This document shows positions 9,300 to 18,051 of a DNA stretch of 64,000 bases, one piece after another. Each line of letters opens with the position of its first letter. The first letter of the stretch is position 1. The DNA comes from Ardenticatenaceae bacterium. GTDB lineage: Bacteria; Chloroflexota; Anaerolineae; Promineifilales; Promineifilaceae. A program made the position numbers and the translations under genes. The notes below the pieces were generated by a model. That model worked only from the letters and a program-made list of their open reading frames with translations, had not been told where the DNA came from and searched no databases. The DNA lies in NCBI GenBank assembly GCA_020634395.1, contig JACKBU010000024.1:21937-85936 (forward strand), in the 5' to 3' direction.

Positions 9300-9869
9300 A
9301 TGTGGTCTTCGCAAGAACCTGACGATTTTTCAGCCGCTTCAGAAGGGAGTTCCACCTCTAACCAGCTTCGGTATCTCATTAAAGAGACACTTTCGACTGT
9401 ATTCAAAGCCGCCGCCCTGGCTTTTCTCATCATTTACTTTGTGGCCCAAACCAACATTGTGTACGGCGCAAGCATGGAGCCAACTCTGCATGAGAGGCAG
9501 CGGCTTATCGTGGAAAAGGTGAGCTATCGGCTGATTACGCCAAAGCGTGGAGATGTGGTGGTGGTTGCTGTGCCGGATTCGCCGGTGCCGTTAATTAAGC
9601 GCGTGGTTGGTTTACCGGGTGAAACGGTAGAAATACGCGATAACCAGGTATTGGTAAACGGCCGTGCCCTGGCTGAACCCTACCTGCCACCCCTATGGCA
9701 GGTCAACTATCCGCCCACTCAAATACCCGACCATTCCGTATTTGTAATGGGCGACAACCGGCCAGTTTCGCGCGATTCGCGTTCGTTTGGGCCGGTGGCG
9801 ATTGATCAGATTCGCGGCCATGCCTGGGTGCGTTATTGGCCGCTCACAGAAGCGGGAATTATCCGCTGA
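9300..9869 (+). CDS. lepB: Signal peptidase I
   Basis: A membrane-bound serine protease (S26) that cleaves signal peptides of exported proteins. At 189 residues it is a normal Gram-positive-type length, with one N-terminal membrane anchor (AAALAFLIIYFVAQTNIVYG, about 37-56). The catalytic Ser58 lies in GASMEPTL and the general-base Lys100 in LIKRVVGLPGE; the downstream box MGDNRPVSRDSRSFG completes the family set. AAGGAG precedes ATG 9300. It ends 8 nt before the PA14 protein gene and is likely co-transcribed with it. Confidence 0.95.
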   Translation: MWSSQEPDDFSAASEGSSTSNQLRYLIKETLSTVFKAAALAFLIIYFVAQTNIVYGASMEPTLHERQRLIVEKVSYRLITPKRGDVVVVAVPDSPVPLIKRVVGLPGETVEIRDNQVLVNGRALAEPYLPPLWQVNYPPTQIPDHSVFVMGDNRPVSRDSRSFGPVAIDQIRGHAWVRYWPLTEAGIIR

Positions 9870-9877
9870 TTGGCGGG

Positions 9878-11104
9878 ATGAGAGACATGATCGGCGTTAG
9901 AAGCAGCGCATGGCGCAGCGGGTTATGGGTGTGTGGCGTTTTTGGCGTGTTGGCGGTGTTGCTGGCGCGCGGAGGAACGGCCGTTTACGCCCAATCAGCC
10001 TGGCTGGCCGTTTACTGGAATAACAAAACCCTCGATGGCCCCCCTGTGCTCATCCGACCAGAATTCGATGATAACGGCAACCCGGACATCCACATCAATT
10101 GGGGGCTGGATGGTCCGGGCGATCCGGTACACAAGGAGTTTTTCTCGGCGCGCTGGACACGTTCGCAGTACATGGAACCGGGGCGTTATCGTTTCACGGT
10201 CAGCGCCGACGACGGCGTCCGCGTGTGGGTGACCGACCAACTGCTCATTGACGCCTGGATCAACCAGCCGCAAACCACATACGTCGCCTACCTTGACCTG
10301 GACGAAGGTGTCTATCCCATGCGTGTGGAGTATTATCAGAATCAGCACCAGGCACTCATCAACCTTACCTGGGAACGTGTGCCAGGGTCCGAGGTAGCTG
10401 TGGCCGGGCCGGGCTGGAATCCACCGCCCGGCGGCTGGCGCGGCGAATATTACAACAATCTGCTGTTTGCCGGACCGCCTAACCTGGTTCGTACCGATCC
10501 GCAAATCAACTTCGACTGGGCGTTGGAATCGCCTGCCCCGCAAGCGATTGTGCCTGACCGCTTCGCCGTGCGCTGGACCAATACCCTCAACCTGGAGCCG
10601 GGGCGCTACCGCTTTACTACCACATCCGACGACGGCGTGCGCCTGTGGCTTAACGACGTACTGCGCATCGATCAGTGGCACTCGCAAACCTCGCTGGCCC
10701 ATTCCACGGAACTGGATGTAGCCGGTCCCGTCGCTATTAAGCTGGAATACTACGACGAAATCGGGCTGGCGGAAGCGCGACTGAGCTGGGAACGACTTGG
10801 CGGCTTACCCCCCTCACAACCGGCCAACCCACCAGCCAGTTCTGGCAGCATGCCGGGGCAGGAAAACACGCCGGTCGCCGCCGTAACCAATGCCAACGTG
10901 CTCAACGTGCGATCCGGTCCGGGCATGACTTACGATCCCTTCACTTACCTCACCCACGGCCAGAGTGTGACGCTGCTGGGCCGCAGCGCCACGACGGCCT
11001 GGATACAGGTGCAGTTAGCAGACGGCCGTGTCGGCTGGGTGGCCAATGGCTTCCTGCTGACGCCTTATCCCCTCATCAGCCTGCCCATAATTGCCAGCGA
11101 ATAA
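9878..11104 (+). CDS. Exported PA14/SH3b protein
   Basis: About 408 residues. An N-terminal signal sequence or anchor (GLWVCGVFGVLAVLLA) precedes two PA14-type domains at about 40-180 and 185-310. Each carries the FTVSADDGVRVWV / FTTTSDDGVRLWL core and an ITY/IKLEYY strand. A Pro/Ser linker leads to a bacterial SH3 domain (about 335-400: NVLNVRSGPGMTYDPF). PA14 domains bind glycans and SH3b domains bind cell-wall peptides, so a surface-attached binding protein is likely. The upstream ORF overlaps lepB; ATG 9878 or 9887 is the more plausible start. The C-terminus ends YPLISLPIIASE, loosely like the YLPxV tails described below. Confidence 0.8.
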   Translation: MRDMIGVRSSAWRSGLWVCGVFGVLAVLLARGGTAVYAQSAWLAVYWNNKTLDGPPVLIRPEFDDNGNPDIHINWGLDGPGDPVHKEFFSARWTRSQYMEPGRYRFTVSADDGVRVWVTDQLLIDAWINQPQTTYVAYLDLDEGVYPMRVEYYQNQHQALINLTWERVPGSEVAVAGPGWNPPPGGWRGEYYNNLLFAGPPNLVRTDPQINFDWALESPAPQAIVPDRFAVRWTNTLNLEPGRYRFTTTSDDGVRLWLNDVLRIDQWHSQTSLAHSTELDVAGPVAIKLEYYDEIGLAEARLSWERLGGLPPSQPANPPASSGSMPGQENTPVAAVTNANVLNVRSGPGMTYDPFTYLTHGQSVTLLGRSATTAWIQVQLADGRVGWVANGFLLTPYPLISLPIIASE

Positions 11105-11180
11105 GTCCACCTTTGCGACCAAACGCCCCTGTTTGCCGTATTGCAGGTAATGAAATTGACTGAAACCTGTGGAGATACCC

Positions 11181-11843
11181 ATGGATAACGACCGTTACCT
11201 GAGCCGTGAACGAGAAACCAACCTGCGTGAGATTGGCGAGACGTTAAAATCGCACCTGATTATTTTGGGGGGATTTGTCGCTTTTTTGTGGCTGGTAGAG
11301 TTTATCAACCTCTTTATCTTTCATGGCAGACTGAACACTTTGGGCATTCGACCCCGCACGGCCGCGGGACTGGAGGGCATTTTGTTTGCCCCGATGCTGC
11401 ACAGCAGCTTCGCCCACCTGATGGCGAACACGGTCCCGCTGCTGGTGCTGGGCTGGTTTGTGCTGCTGCGCGGCACGCGCACTTTCGCCAGCGTGACGAT
11501 TATCACCATTCTGGTTAGCGGTTTGGGAACGTGGCTGATTGGCCCGGCCCACTCGGTCCACATCGGGGCCAGCGGGTTGATTTTTGGTTATTTTGGGTTC
11601 CTGGTGCTAGGCAGCTATTTCGAGCGCAGTTTTGCTTCGATTTTGTGGGCGCTGCTGGTGTTTTTCCTGTATGGGGGCTTGTTGTGGGGCGTGCTGCCAC
11701 AGGGGAACGGCATTTCGTGGCAGGGCCATCTGTTTGGTTTTATCGGCGGTGGAGTTGCCGCCTATTTGCTGGCAAAACGGCCGTCTGCCACCCCCGAAAC
11801 CGACGATGACGTCCTGCGGATCAGGCCAGAAGACCTTTTATAA
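11181..11843 (+). CDS. Rhomboid-family intramembrane serine protease
   Basis: About 220 residues with six membrane segments. Catalytic Ser131 lies in the GASG box and His183 in the last helix (WQGHLFGFIGG); the HSSFAHLMAN motif of helix 2 is also present. It cleaves transmembrane substrates within the bilayer; the substrate is unknown. ATG 11181 has GGAGA at 11171-11175. The GTG at 11169 lies before that RBS and is rejected. The position after signal peptidase and a surface protein fits a membrane-processing neighbourhood, but no operon is shown. Confidence 0.9.
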   Translation: MDNDRYLSRERETNLREIGETLKSHLIILGGFVAFLWLVEFINLFIFHGRLNTLGIRPRTAAGLEGILFAPMLHSSFAHLMANTVPLLVLGWFVLLRGTRTFASVTIITILVSGLGTWLIGPAHSVHIGASGLIFGYFGFLVLGSYFERSFASILWALLVFFLYGGLLWGVLPQGNGISWQGHLFGFIGGGVAAYLLAKRPSATPETDDDVLRIRPEDLL

Positions 11844-11966
11844 AGCTGGCTGCTTTGGAATTCCGCGGAGCCTGGTCGAGATGCGGGCGCGTGGTGTTCT
11901 CTTGCAAGCCATCACGCGCCACACATCACGACAGACTGGCATCAAGGCCTTTCCCTGCTTAAACGT

Positions 11967-12623
11967 TTACTCCAGGTCGCGCATTAAATCGCGCACAAAA
12001 TCAATTTCATCCTGATCGATGGTGTGGCCCATGCCCGGATACAGGCGCATGGTCACTTCGCCGCCTAGCTGCCGCAAAACGGCCGTGCTCTCCTCCACGC
12101 GCCACTTGGGAACATGAGGGTCCGTATCGCTGCAGCCCAGAAAAACCGGCGTGCCCGCCAGCGAACCCGCATAGCTGCGCGGTGTGCCCTCCGGCCCAAT
12201 CAGGCCGCCGCTAAAACCCACTACCCCACCGTAGCGTCGAGCGTGACGGGCTGCAAACTCCAGCGTCAGGCAAGCGCCCTGCGAAAAGCCCAACAAAATA
12301 ACCCGTCCTTCTGGAATACCCGCAGCAATGACCCGGGTTAAGGTGTCGGTAACGGCCGTTAAGCCCGAGGAAATACCGGGTTCATTCTGCTCCATGGGTG
12401 CCAGAAAGCTGTAAGGATACCAGCTGTTGCCGGCCGCCTGCGGAGCCAGATAAGCCCAATCTGGCCGGTCAAACTCTGGCGCCAGGGTCAGGATGCTGGC
12501 CGCGGTAGCGCCACGGCCGTGCAGCATAATCATGGCCGCCACGGCCCGGTCGAGAGGAGCACCGTGGGCAACAACAGGTTGGTTTTGGTGAGGCGCGCCG
12601 GGGATAAAGTCATTTTCACTCAT
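11967..12623 (-). CDS. Phospholipase/carboxylesterase-family alpha/beta hydrolase, MhqD-like
   Basis: About 218 residues, an Abhydrolase_2 serine esterase. The visible triad is the nucleophile Ser in GFSQGACL, an Asp in CSDTDPHVP and His in PGMGHTID; the oxyanion HGRG motif is near the N-terminus. It overlaps the upstream dioxygenase stop by 1 nt (TGATG), so the two are translated together. The hydrolase-dioxygenase-MarR trio matches the Bacillus Mhq quinone-resistance set, where MhqD is the hydrolase. Substrate specificity is inference. Confidence 0.86.
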   Translation of the reverse strand: MSENDFIPGAPHQNQPVVAHGAPLDRAVAAMIMLHGRGATAASILTLAPEFDRPDWAYLAPQAAGNSWYPYSFLAPMEQNEPGISSGLTAVTDTLTRVIAAGIPEGRVILLGFSQGACLTLEFAARHARRYGGVVGFSGGLIGPEGTPRSYAGSLAGTPVFLGCSDTDPHVPKWRVEESTAVLRQLGGEVTMRLYPGMGHTIDQDEIDFVRDLMRDLE

Positions 12624-13720
12624 CACACCACCGCCATTTCGCCCCAGGCCGGAACCTGCAGCGGCGTCAGATGGTTGGTGATGGTGGCCCGATGCTGCTC
12701 CAACCAGGGCGGCAACTGCAGCGCCTTGCCCAGTTCAGCCTCGTCCTCATCCAGCAAAAAGCCGGGACCGGCCGTCGCCAGTTCTACGATGTGACCGTCG
12801 GGGTCATTGGTGTAAATGCTTTTGAAGTAGACGCGATCCAACACAGGCGTCACCCGCAGCCCGGCTTGCAGCAGTTTTTCACGAAAGGCAAGCTGCGTAT
12901 CGGCGTCGGGCACGGCAAAGGCGTAGTGGTGGGTCTGACCGGCGCCCATTTGCACGAAGTGATACCGTTTATCCTGCGGATCGCGCTCGAAGTAGGTGAT
13001 GAGTGTGCCGGGACGGCCGTTATCGACACCCCAATACCAGTGCGCCGAGGTCGGATCGTCGAAGTTGCTGGTCATTTTCACCCGCTGCAAACCGAGCAGG
13101 CCGCTAAAAAAGGCATGAGTGCGCTCAATGTCTGTGCCGATGGCCGTGATGTGGTGCATGCCGTGGCTGAGGGCCATATCGGGGGTGATAGTGGACACGG
13201 GTTCCGGCCATGTCGCCGCAGCGATGCGCGCTTCGTCACGGTTGTTGACTATCATCTGGGCCGGCGGATCGCGGTGTTCGCTGCCCAGCGTGGCCGCCGG
13301 CTCGTCGGCGGTGAAGCCGGGTCCCATGGTGGCAATTTCCAGAATGACGCCGTCGGGATCACGGAAGTAAATGGAAGTGAAATAGTGGCGATCCAACGGG
13401 CCGTTGACCGGTATTCCCATGTCGGTGAGGCGGCGTTTCCACTTCAGCAGGCCATCATAATCGGCCACAGCCAGGGCAAAATGGTGTGTTCCGCCAATTC
13501 CCGGCCGGCCCTGCGGCGAGCGCGGCCATTCGAAGAAGGTAACGGCCGTGCCCGGCCGCCCCGTTTTGTCGCCAAAGTAAAGGTGATAGGCGCCGGGATC
13601 ATCAAAATTGACGGTCTGTTTGACCAGGCGCAGTCCTAAAACGCCGGTGTAAAAATCGACTGTGCGTTGGGCGTTGCTGCTAACCAACGTAATATGGTGC
13701 AACCCTTGAATAGAAGACAT
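12623..13720 (-). CDS. Ring-cleaving extradiol dioxygenase (VOC family), MhqO/MhqE-like
   Basis: A 365-residue protein with two tandem vicinal-oxygen-chelate modules. Metal ligands are expected at LHHITLV (near residue 8) and THHFALAV in module 1, and at MHHITAI, THHYAFAVPD and HIVELATAGPGF in module 2; the last three look like the active iron site. The family opens hydroquinone or catechol-like rings. ATG 13720 has GGAGAA just upstream. It is preceded by a 24-bp palindrome at 13762-13785 that also occurs before the marR gene, suggesting repression by that regulator. Confidence 0.87.
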   Translation of the reverse strand: MSSIQGLHHITLVSSNAQRTVDFYTGVLGLRLVKQTVNFDDPGAYHLYFGDKTGRPGTAVTFFEWPRSPQGRPGIGGTHHFALAVADYDGLLKWKRRLTDMGIPVNGPLDRHYFTSIYFRDPDGVILEIATMGPGFTADEPAATLGSEHRDPPAQMIVNNRDEARIAAATWPEPVSTITPDMALSHGMHHITAIGTDIERTHAFFSGLLGLQRVKMTSNFDDPTSAHWYWGVDNGRPGTLITYFERDPQDKRYHFVQMGAGQTHHYAFAVPDADTQLAFREKLLQAGLRVTPVLDRVYFKSIYTNDPDGHIVELATAGPGFLLDEDEAELGKALQLPPWLEQHRATITNHLTPLQVPAWGEMAVV

Positions 13721-13761
13721 ACGGTTCTCCTTTTCGCACTGAGCGAATATTTCTTACCATT

Positions 13762-13785
13762 AGATAGTTTGATATTGAATTATCT
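13762..13785. promoter_or_regulatory. Candidate MarR/MhqR-type operator 1
   Basis: A 24-bp imperfect palindrome with outer arms AGATA/TATCT and core TTTGATATTGAA. Nine of 12 base pairs match. It lies 42 nt upstream of the dioxygenase start. The 12-bp core recurs exactly, in reverse orientation, in front of the marR gene at 14292-14303. Confidence 0.62.
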
Positions 13786-13795
13786 TACAAAAAAA

Positions 13796-14254
13796 TTAGA
13801 CTGCGGCCGTTTCTTGCCGGCCCAGGCGGCGGCACAACGCTGCCAACTGCTCTTGCTCGGCGGCCGAGAGAACGGCCATCTCGGCCACAACGGTGGCGAC
13901 ATGGTGGGGAAACATACGGGCGATGAGGGCACGGCCGTCTGCCGTTAAATGCACCGTCACATAACGCCGGTCCTCTTCGTCGCGGCAGCGTTCTATCAGG
14001 TTGCGCTTCGCCAGGTTGTCGAGCACCAATGTCATATTGCCAGTGGATTTGAGAATCTTCTCGGCCAGCTCATGTTGGTGCAGCGGCCCCAGGTGATACA
14101 ACGCTTCCAACACGCCAAACTGGCTGATGGTCAGGTTTTCGTCGGCCAGGTGGCGGTTGATACGGCCGTTTACGGCGTCCGCCGCGCGGGTTAGTTTGAT
14201 GTACAAATCGAGGGCACGCACCTCAGCTTCAGTGCCAGTGTAATGGGTTCCCAT
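13796..14254 (-). CDS. MarR-family transcriptional regulator, MhqR-like
   Basis: About 152 residues from ATG 14254; a TTG at 14302 would place the start inside the operator-like palindrome and is rejected. The winged helix is clear: ISQFGVLEALYHLGPLHQHELAEKIL, recognition helix STGNMTLVLDNLAKRNLIER and wing RDEEDRRYVTVHLT. MhqR-type repressors respond to quinones and electrophiles. It sits directly upstream of the dioxygenase and hydrolase genes on the same strand. Two matching palindromes fit autoregulation plus control of its target operon. Confidence 0.9.
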   Translation of the reverse strand: MGTHYTGTEAEVRALDLYIKLTRAADAVNGRINRHLADENLTISQFGVLEALYHLGPLHQHELAEKILKSTGNMTLVLDNLAKRNLIERCRDEEDRRYVTVHLTADGRALIARMFPHHVATVVAEMAVLSAAEQEQLAALCRRLGRQETAAV

Positions 14255-14285
14255 GTCACGTTCCAGACTCAAATGATTTTGGGCT

Positions 14286-14309
14286 AAATAGTTCAATATC
14301 AAATTATAT
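14286..14309. promoter_or_regulatory. Candidate MarR/MhqR-type operator 2
   Basis: An imperfect palindrome around TTCAATATCAAA (14292-14303), the exact reverse complement of the core of operator 1. The flanking ATA/TAT arms are also conserved. It lies 32-55 nt upstream of the marR start and overlaps the stop codon of the next gene. Confidence 0.6.
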
Positions 14310-15173
14310 GCCCGTGGAAGAATTTGTCAAGTAAATTTCTTGAATCCAGGCCAATACCTGGTCAGCGGCACGCGGAGAGAAGGGCAACTGGCAGCGAACG
14401 GCCGTTTCTTCGGCCAGCCAGCGATACAGTGTCAGCATGGCCAGCAAGGCACGCCAGGAATCGGCGGCGGTATAACCAGCGTAGGTGAAGGGCAGAGCGG
14501 CCACAGCACGCGCATCAGCCCAATCCTCAAGATAACGGCCGTTGTACCAGGTGTCCAGCTCCGGCCCGAACTGTGCCCAGGCATGCCATTCAATCATGGT
14601 CAGAAGCTGGCTGCGCATGGTCGTATCCAGCAGCAAATGAGCGCGCCACAAATCCCCCCGGCGAATGAACCTGGCGGCCTTAAAACCGGACAAAAGCATG
14701 GTATTGACTTCGTGCTGCAACGCTACGGCCGTTGGCAGTGTGACGGGCGGCGGCGCGCCTGGCGGCAGGTCGAGGGCCAGACCGGGCTGCACGTACAACA
14801 CGTCTGTCCCGCGCTGCAGAACGTGGGAATATGGAAACCGCGCGAGAACGGCCGTTACATCCTCATCGGCCGGGCTGAAATAAAAGTCTGCCTTCAGGCC
14901 ATCGGCAAACAACACCAGCCACTCAAAACCGCTCTCATGGCGTTCCAGAACCGGGATCAGCGGCTCGCCGATAACTTCCAGCCACGCCGCATCTTGCGCG
15001 TACTGCTCGGGCGCAGCCGCCAGCAGAATCAGGTCCAGGTCCGACCATTCATCGGCCGGGCCCACCTGTCTTGCCCGGGAGCCAATACGCAGGACGGCGT
15101 AGACGGCCGTTTGCGTTTCCGCCCAGCGGACGATTTTTTCTTCAAGCTGTAGATAGGGATCAGGGTTTTGCAC
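14304..15173 (-). CDS. Nucleotidyltransferase similar to aminoglycoside 6-adenylyltransferase
   Basis: A 289-residue protein with the two-domain layout of ANT(6)/AadE-type enzymes. The N-terminal nucleotidyltransferase domain has GSRAR (about 31-35) and WSDLDL (about 43-48), giving the metal-binding Asp pair, with a third acidic site near ADFYFS. The C-terminal helical domain carries the substrate-binding DTWYNGRYLEDW block typical of the family. Chromosomal homologues are common and need not give resistance. It ends inside the operator region before marR and is probably a separate transcript. Confidence 0.8.
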   Translation of the reverse strand: MQNPDPYLQLEEKIVRWAETQTAVYAVLRIGSRARQVGPADEWSDLDLILLAAAPEQYAQDAAWLEVIGEPLIPVLERHESGFEWLVLFADGLKADFYFSPADEDVTAVLARFPYSHVLQRGTDVLYVQPGLALDLPPGAPPPVTLPTAVALQHEVNTMLLSGFKAARFIRRGDLWRAHLLLDTTMRSQLLTMIEWHAWAQFGPELDTWYNGRYLEDWADARAVAALPFTYAGYTAADSWRALLAMLTLYRWLAEETAVRCQLPFSPRAADQVLAWIQEIYLTNSSTGI

Positions 15174-15239
15174 GCCGTTTTCCGAGTGACACTGTGCGGA
15201 TAATTTTTGGGGAGAGTGGATGAAGGTGGAAAACGGCCG

Positions 15240-15989
15240 TTACTCTACCGCCACCGAACGCTCAAACCGGCGATAACCCAGATAAGCCAGCCCAATGCTT
15301 AAGAAGTAAAGCACCAAAAGAGGGGCCATCGTCAACAGCATCGTCACCGGGTCGATAGAGGGGGTAATAGCCGCGGCCAGCACGGCAACGCCCACCACGG
15401 CCACCCGCCACTGATCGCGCAGCATCGGGCCGTTCACCAACCCCACGGCCGCCAGCACATAGATGATGACCGGCATCTGGAAACTTAGCCCCAGCCAGAA
15501 AAGCATTGCCAATATAAAGCTGATGTACTCCTGCCCGGTCCAATCCGTCTTGAACACGTCCGGCATAAACGAAGAGAGGAAGGCCACGGCCGCCGGAACC
15601 AGCACATACCAGGCAAACAAAATACCCAGCAAAAACAAACCCAGCGCCGCCGGAATGAAAACGTAAACATACCGGCGTTCCTTTTTGGTAAGACCGGGCG
15701 AAATAAACAACCAGAACTGCCACAAGATGACCGGCATGGACAAAATAATGCCCGAGACCAGGGCAACTTTAAAGAAGGTTTCAATGCCTTCCGTCGGGCG
15801 CAGGGTTTGCAGCTGCGAGTTATAGGGTTCTAGCAAAAATAGGAGAATTTTCTGCGCAAAAATAAAGCTGATGATGGTGGCAACTACCAGGGCCAGGGCT
15901 GCCCAGGTGATGCGCTTGCGCAGTTCGTTGAGGTGCTCCAGCAGCGTTTGCTCAACGAAGGTTTCTTCACTTTCGTTGGATGTGCTCAT
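15240..15989 (-). CDS. tatC: Twin-arginine translocase subunit TatC
   Basis: A 249-residue inner-membrane protein with six predicted helices, the core receptor for folded proteins with RR signal peptides. Family marks include the N-terminal LLEHLNELRKRI and the glutamate-bearing FKVALVSGIILSMPVILWQF loop. The start ATG overlaps the tatB stop by 1 nt (TAATG). Order on the minus strand is tatA, tatB, tatC, as in many bacteria. Confidence 0.95.
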   Translation of the reverse strand: MSTSNESEETFVEQTLLEHLNELRKRITWAALALVVATIISFIFAQKILLFLLEPYNSQLQTLRPTEGIETFFKVALVSGIILSMPVILWQFWLFISPGLTKKERRYVYVFIPAALGLFLLGILFAWYVLVPAAVAFLSSFMPDVFKTDWTGQEYISFILAMLFWLGLSFQMPVIIYVLAAVGLVNGPMLRDQWRVAVVGVAVLAAAITPSIDPVTMLLTMAPLLVLYFLSIGLAYLGYRRFERSVAVE

Positions 15990-16450
15990 TAATCAGGATC
16001 ATCTGCTATGTCGAGCAGGCTTGGCAAGGAGGGATCGGCGCCATTCCCCGCAGCGGGTGGTGTTTTTGATACTTCGGCTTTTCCCGGTTTTACGTTCAAC
16101 GCCGGTGGGTGAATAGAATTCTCCACCGCCTTCTGGCCTTCCATCAAAGCACGGCGTCCTTCTTCGAAGGGCTGCGAGGCTACGGACGTCACTTCACGGC
16201 GTAAATCGGCGAGTTGGCGGCGCAGCTCCTTCATTTCTCTCATCGTTTCTTGCAAGTCGCCGCTGCCATCCACGGCGTCCAGTTCGGCATTAAGCTGGCG
16301 CGAGAAGCCGCGGGCGATGGCCTGCAGCTGGGCCGTGGTTTTGCCGAGCCAATGGGCCACCTGCCGGATCCGGTGCGGTCCTAAGACCAAACCGGCCAGC
16401 AGCAAAATCATCACTAATTCCGGGGCGCCGATTCCAAAAAAGCTGTCCAT
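15989..16450 (-). CDS. tatB: Twin-arginine translocase subunit TatB-like
   Basis: 153 residues. A short N-terminal membrane helix begins FGIGAPELVMILLLAGLVLGP, with the Glu of the FGIGxPE motif and a GP hinge. An amphipathic helix (HRIRQVAHWLGKTTAQLQAI) and a long charged, coiled-coil-like tail follow. The length and the Glu favour TatB over TatA. It is translationally coupled to tatC and separated from tatA by 138 nt. Confidence 0.88.
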   Translation of the reverse strand: MDSFFGIGAPELVMILLLAGLVLGPHRIRQVAHWLGKTTAQLQAIARGFSRQLNAELDAVDGSGDLQETMREMKELRRQLADLRREVTSVASQPFEEGRRALMEGQKAVENSIHPPALNVKPGKAEVSKTPPAAGNGADPSLPSLLDIADDPD

Positions 16451-16588
16451 ACGTCAAAATTGATTGTTTACGGAACTCCAAGAAGCTGCGGGAGAAGGCT
16501 TTTGGGCCATCGCTCGTTTTGGGCTAAACGGCAAAGCGCATCCAAACGGCAATTTCTTGAAGCACTGTCCTGAATGAAACTCGGGGAG

Positions 16589-16777
16589 CTACTCGGTTTT
16601 TGTTTCTTCGTCGGAGCTATCCTTCTTGGCCGTGTCTTCCTGACCCTCCTGCAAACCTTCACGGAAAGCGCGGATGCCTTTACCCATTTCGCTACCCAGT
16701 TTGCTGATCCGTCCTACACCAAAAATCAACAAAACAATTACCAAAATAACTACCCATTCCCAACCACCTAAGGTCAT
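16589..16777 (-). CDS. tatA: Twin-arginine translocase pore subunit TatA
   Basis: About 62 residues from ATG 16777, which has GGAGATG just upstream; the earlier in-frame start is not needed. One N-terminal helix (WEWVVILVIVLLIFGVGRI), the amphipathic segment KLGSEMGKGIRAFREG and an acidic tail are the TatA pattern. TatA oligomers form the conduit of the Tat system. It is the first gene of tatABC. Confidence 0.92.
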   Translation of the reverse strand: MTLGGWEWVVILVIVLLIFGVGRISKLGSEMGKGIRAFREGLQEGQEDTAKKDSSDEETKTE

Positions 16778-16894
16778 TTTACATCTCCTCAAATGGAACG
16801 TTACAATTCTTGGATTGGCTCAAGGGCCTTAAGGCGTCCCATTTTTTACGGTGAGTTTTTCGTATACACGAGTCTTCATAAGGAAGGCGCATTC

Positions 16895-16900
16895 ATTATA
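16895..16900 (-). promoter_or_regulatory. Candidate -10 box for tatABC
   Basis: A perfect TATAAT on the minus strand, 118 nt upstream of tatA. No good -35 match is seen at the usual distance. The rest of the 262-nt gap between tatA and lplA shows nothing I can identify. Confidence 0.42.
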
Positions 16901-17039
16901 ACAGAGATTTGGACAAAGTAACCGCTAATTCATCTCGCTCTCTAAGCCAATGGTATCATAATATTTTACCGTGGCGGCTTAACATCACCATTTCGTTAAC
17001 TGTAACATCTTTCCTGAGGGATCTACATGCCATAAGTTG

Positions 17040-17999
17040 TTAATACAGCAGCTTCAGCAGCTGTGCCGCCGGCAGGTCGTGCACCGGGCCATAAGCGTCC
17101 AGTGTCACGGCCAGGGCCACCGGATCATAGCGGTGGCCAATGAGGTGTGTCTGCAGACCGCAGCCGGCCAGCGGCCCGGTAAAGGAAAGGGATTGGATAC
17201 GGCCGTTTTTCACCGCCACCTCTGCCCCAATCTCCGTCCCCGCCCAATTGATACGCTTCTGCACGACGAAAAACGGCGAACGGCCGATGTTCCATTCCCA
17301 CGTATCGTAACGTTCTGCCTTGATTTGGTGGACGGCGTCCCAGTCAACGGCCGTCAACGCCATCTCTTCCACCGGGCCGTCTGCAGACAAACCTGCCAGC
17401 AGCGCCTGCCGCAAGGAGTCCACGTCCATCTCCGGCAGCCAGTCGGCCACGTTGCCCACCACCGCCCGAATCGACTGCACGGCCTTCGACTCAATTTCCA
17501 CCTGCCGTGGATTTAAAGCACGCAGCAGCGCTTCCAGGTCACTATCCACCAAAATCGTCCCGTGGCTAACCATACGGTTGCCGGCCAGGTATTGGGCGTT
17601 GCCAGAAATCTTCTTACCTTCCACATAAATGTTGCTCTTGCCCTGCAGCACCGCCGGCACATTCAACTGGTTTAGCACGCGAATCACCGGCGCTGTAAAG
17701 CGCTGAAAATTGTGCAAATCGCGCGAGCCGTTGGTGATAAAGCTAAAGTTGAGGTTGCCCAGGTCATGGTAAACCGCGCCGCCGCCCGACAACCGCCGCA
17801 CGACCTGTATGCCTTGTGCCGCCACGTAGTCGGGGTCAATTTCTTCCAGCGTGTTCTGGTTGCGCCCCACAATCACCGCCGGTTGGTTCACATAGAACAG
17901 CACCATTGGCTCCTCCGTGGGTACGTGCCGCAGCAAATATTCCTCCAGCGCCAGGTTCAGGCGCGCATCGGTCATCTTGTGGTTGTCGACGTAGATCAT
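17040..17999 (-). CDS. lplA: Lipoate-protein ligase A family protein
   Basis: About 319 residues when started at ATG 17999 (MIYVDNHKMTDARLNLALEE); the longer ORF runs back through the preceding gene and lacks family sequence. It attaches scavenged lipoate to lipoyl domains of 2-oxoacid dehydrogenases and GcvH. The substrate loop RRLSGGGAVYHDLGNLNFS and the catalytic lysine motif GKKISGNAQY are both present. A C-terminal accessory domain of about 80 residues is also there. It lies 52 nt after the membrane hydrolase gene on the same strand and may share its transcript. Confidence 0.92.
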   Translation of the reverse strand: MIYVDNHKMTDARLNLALEEYLLRHVPTEEPMVLFYVNQPAVIVGRNQNTLEEIDPDYVAAQGIQVVRRLSGGGAVYHDLGNLNFSFITNGSRDLHNFQRFTAPVIRVLNQLNVPAVLQGKSNIYVEGKKISGNAQYLAGNRMVSHGTILVDSDLEALLRALNPRQVEIESKAVQSIRAVVGNVADWLPEMDVDSLRQALLAGLSADGPVEEMALTAVDWDAVHQIKAERYDTWEWNIGRSPFFVVQKRINWAGTEIGAEVAVKNGRIQSLSFTGPLAGCGLQTHLIGHRYDPVALAVTLDAYGPVHDLPAAQLLKLLY

Positions 18000-18051
18000 A
18001 GAGTGTGTACTTTCCAGGCGCCGCGAACGGAACCTCTCATCTGCCGGCTTT

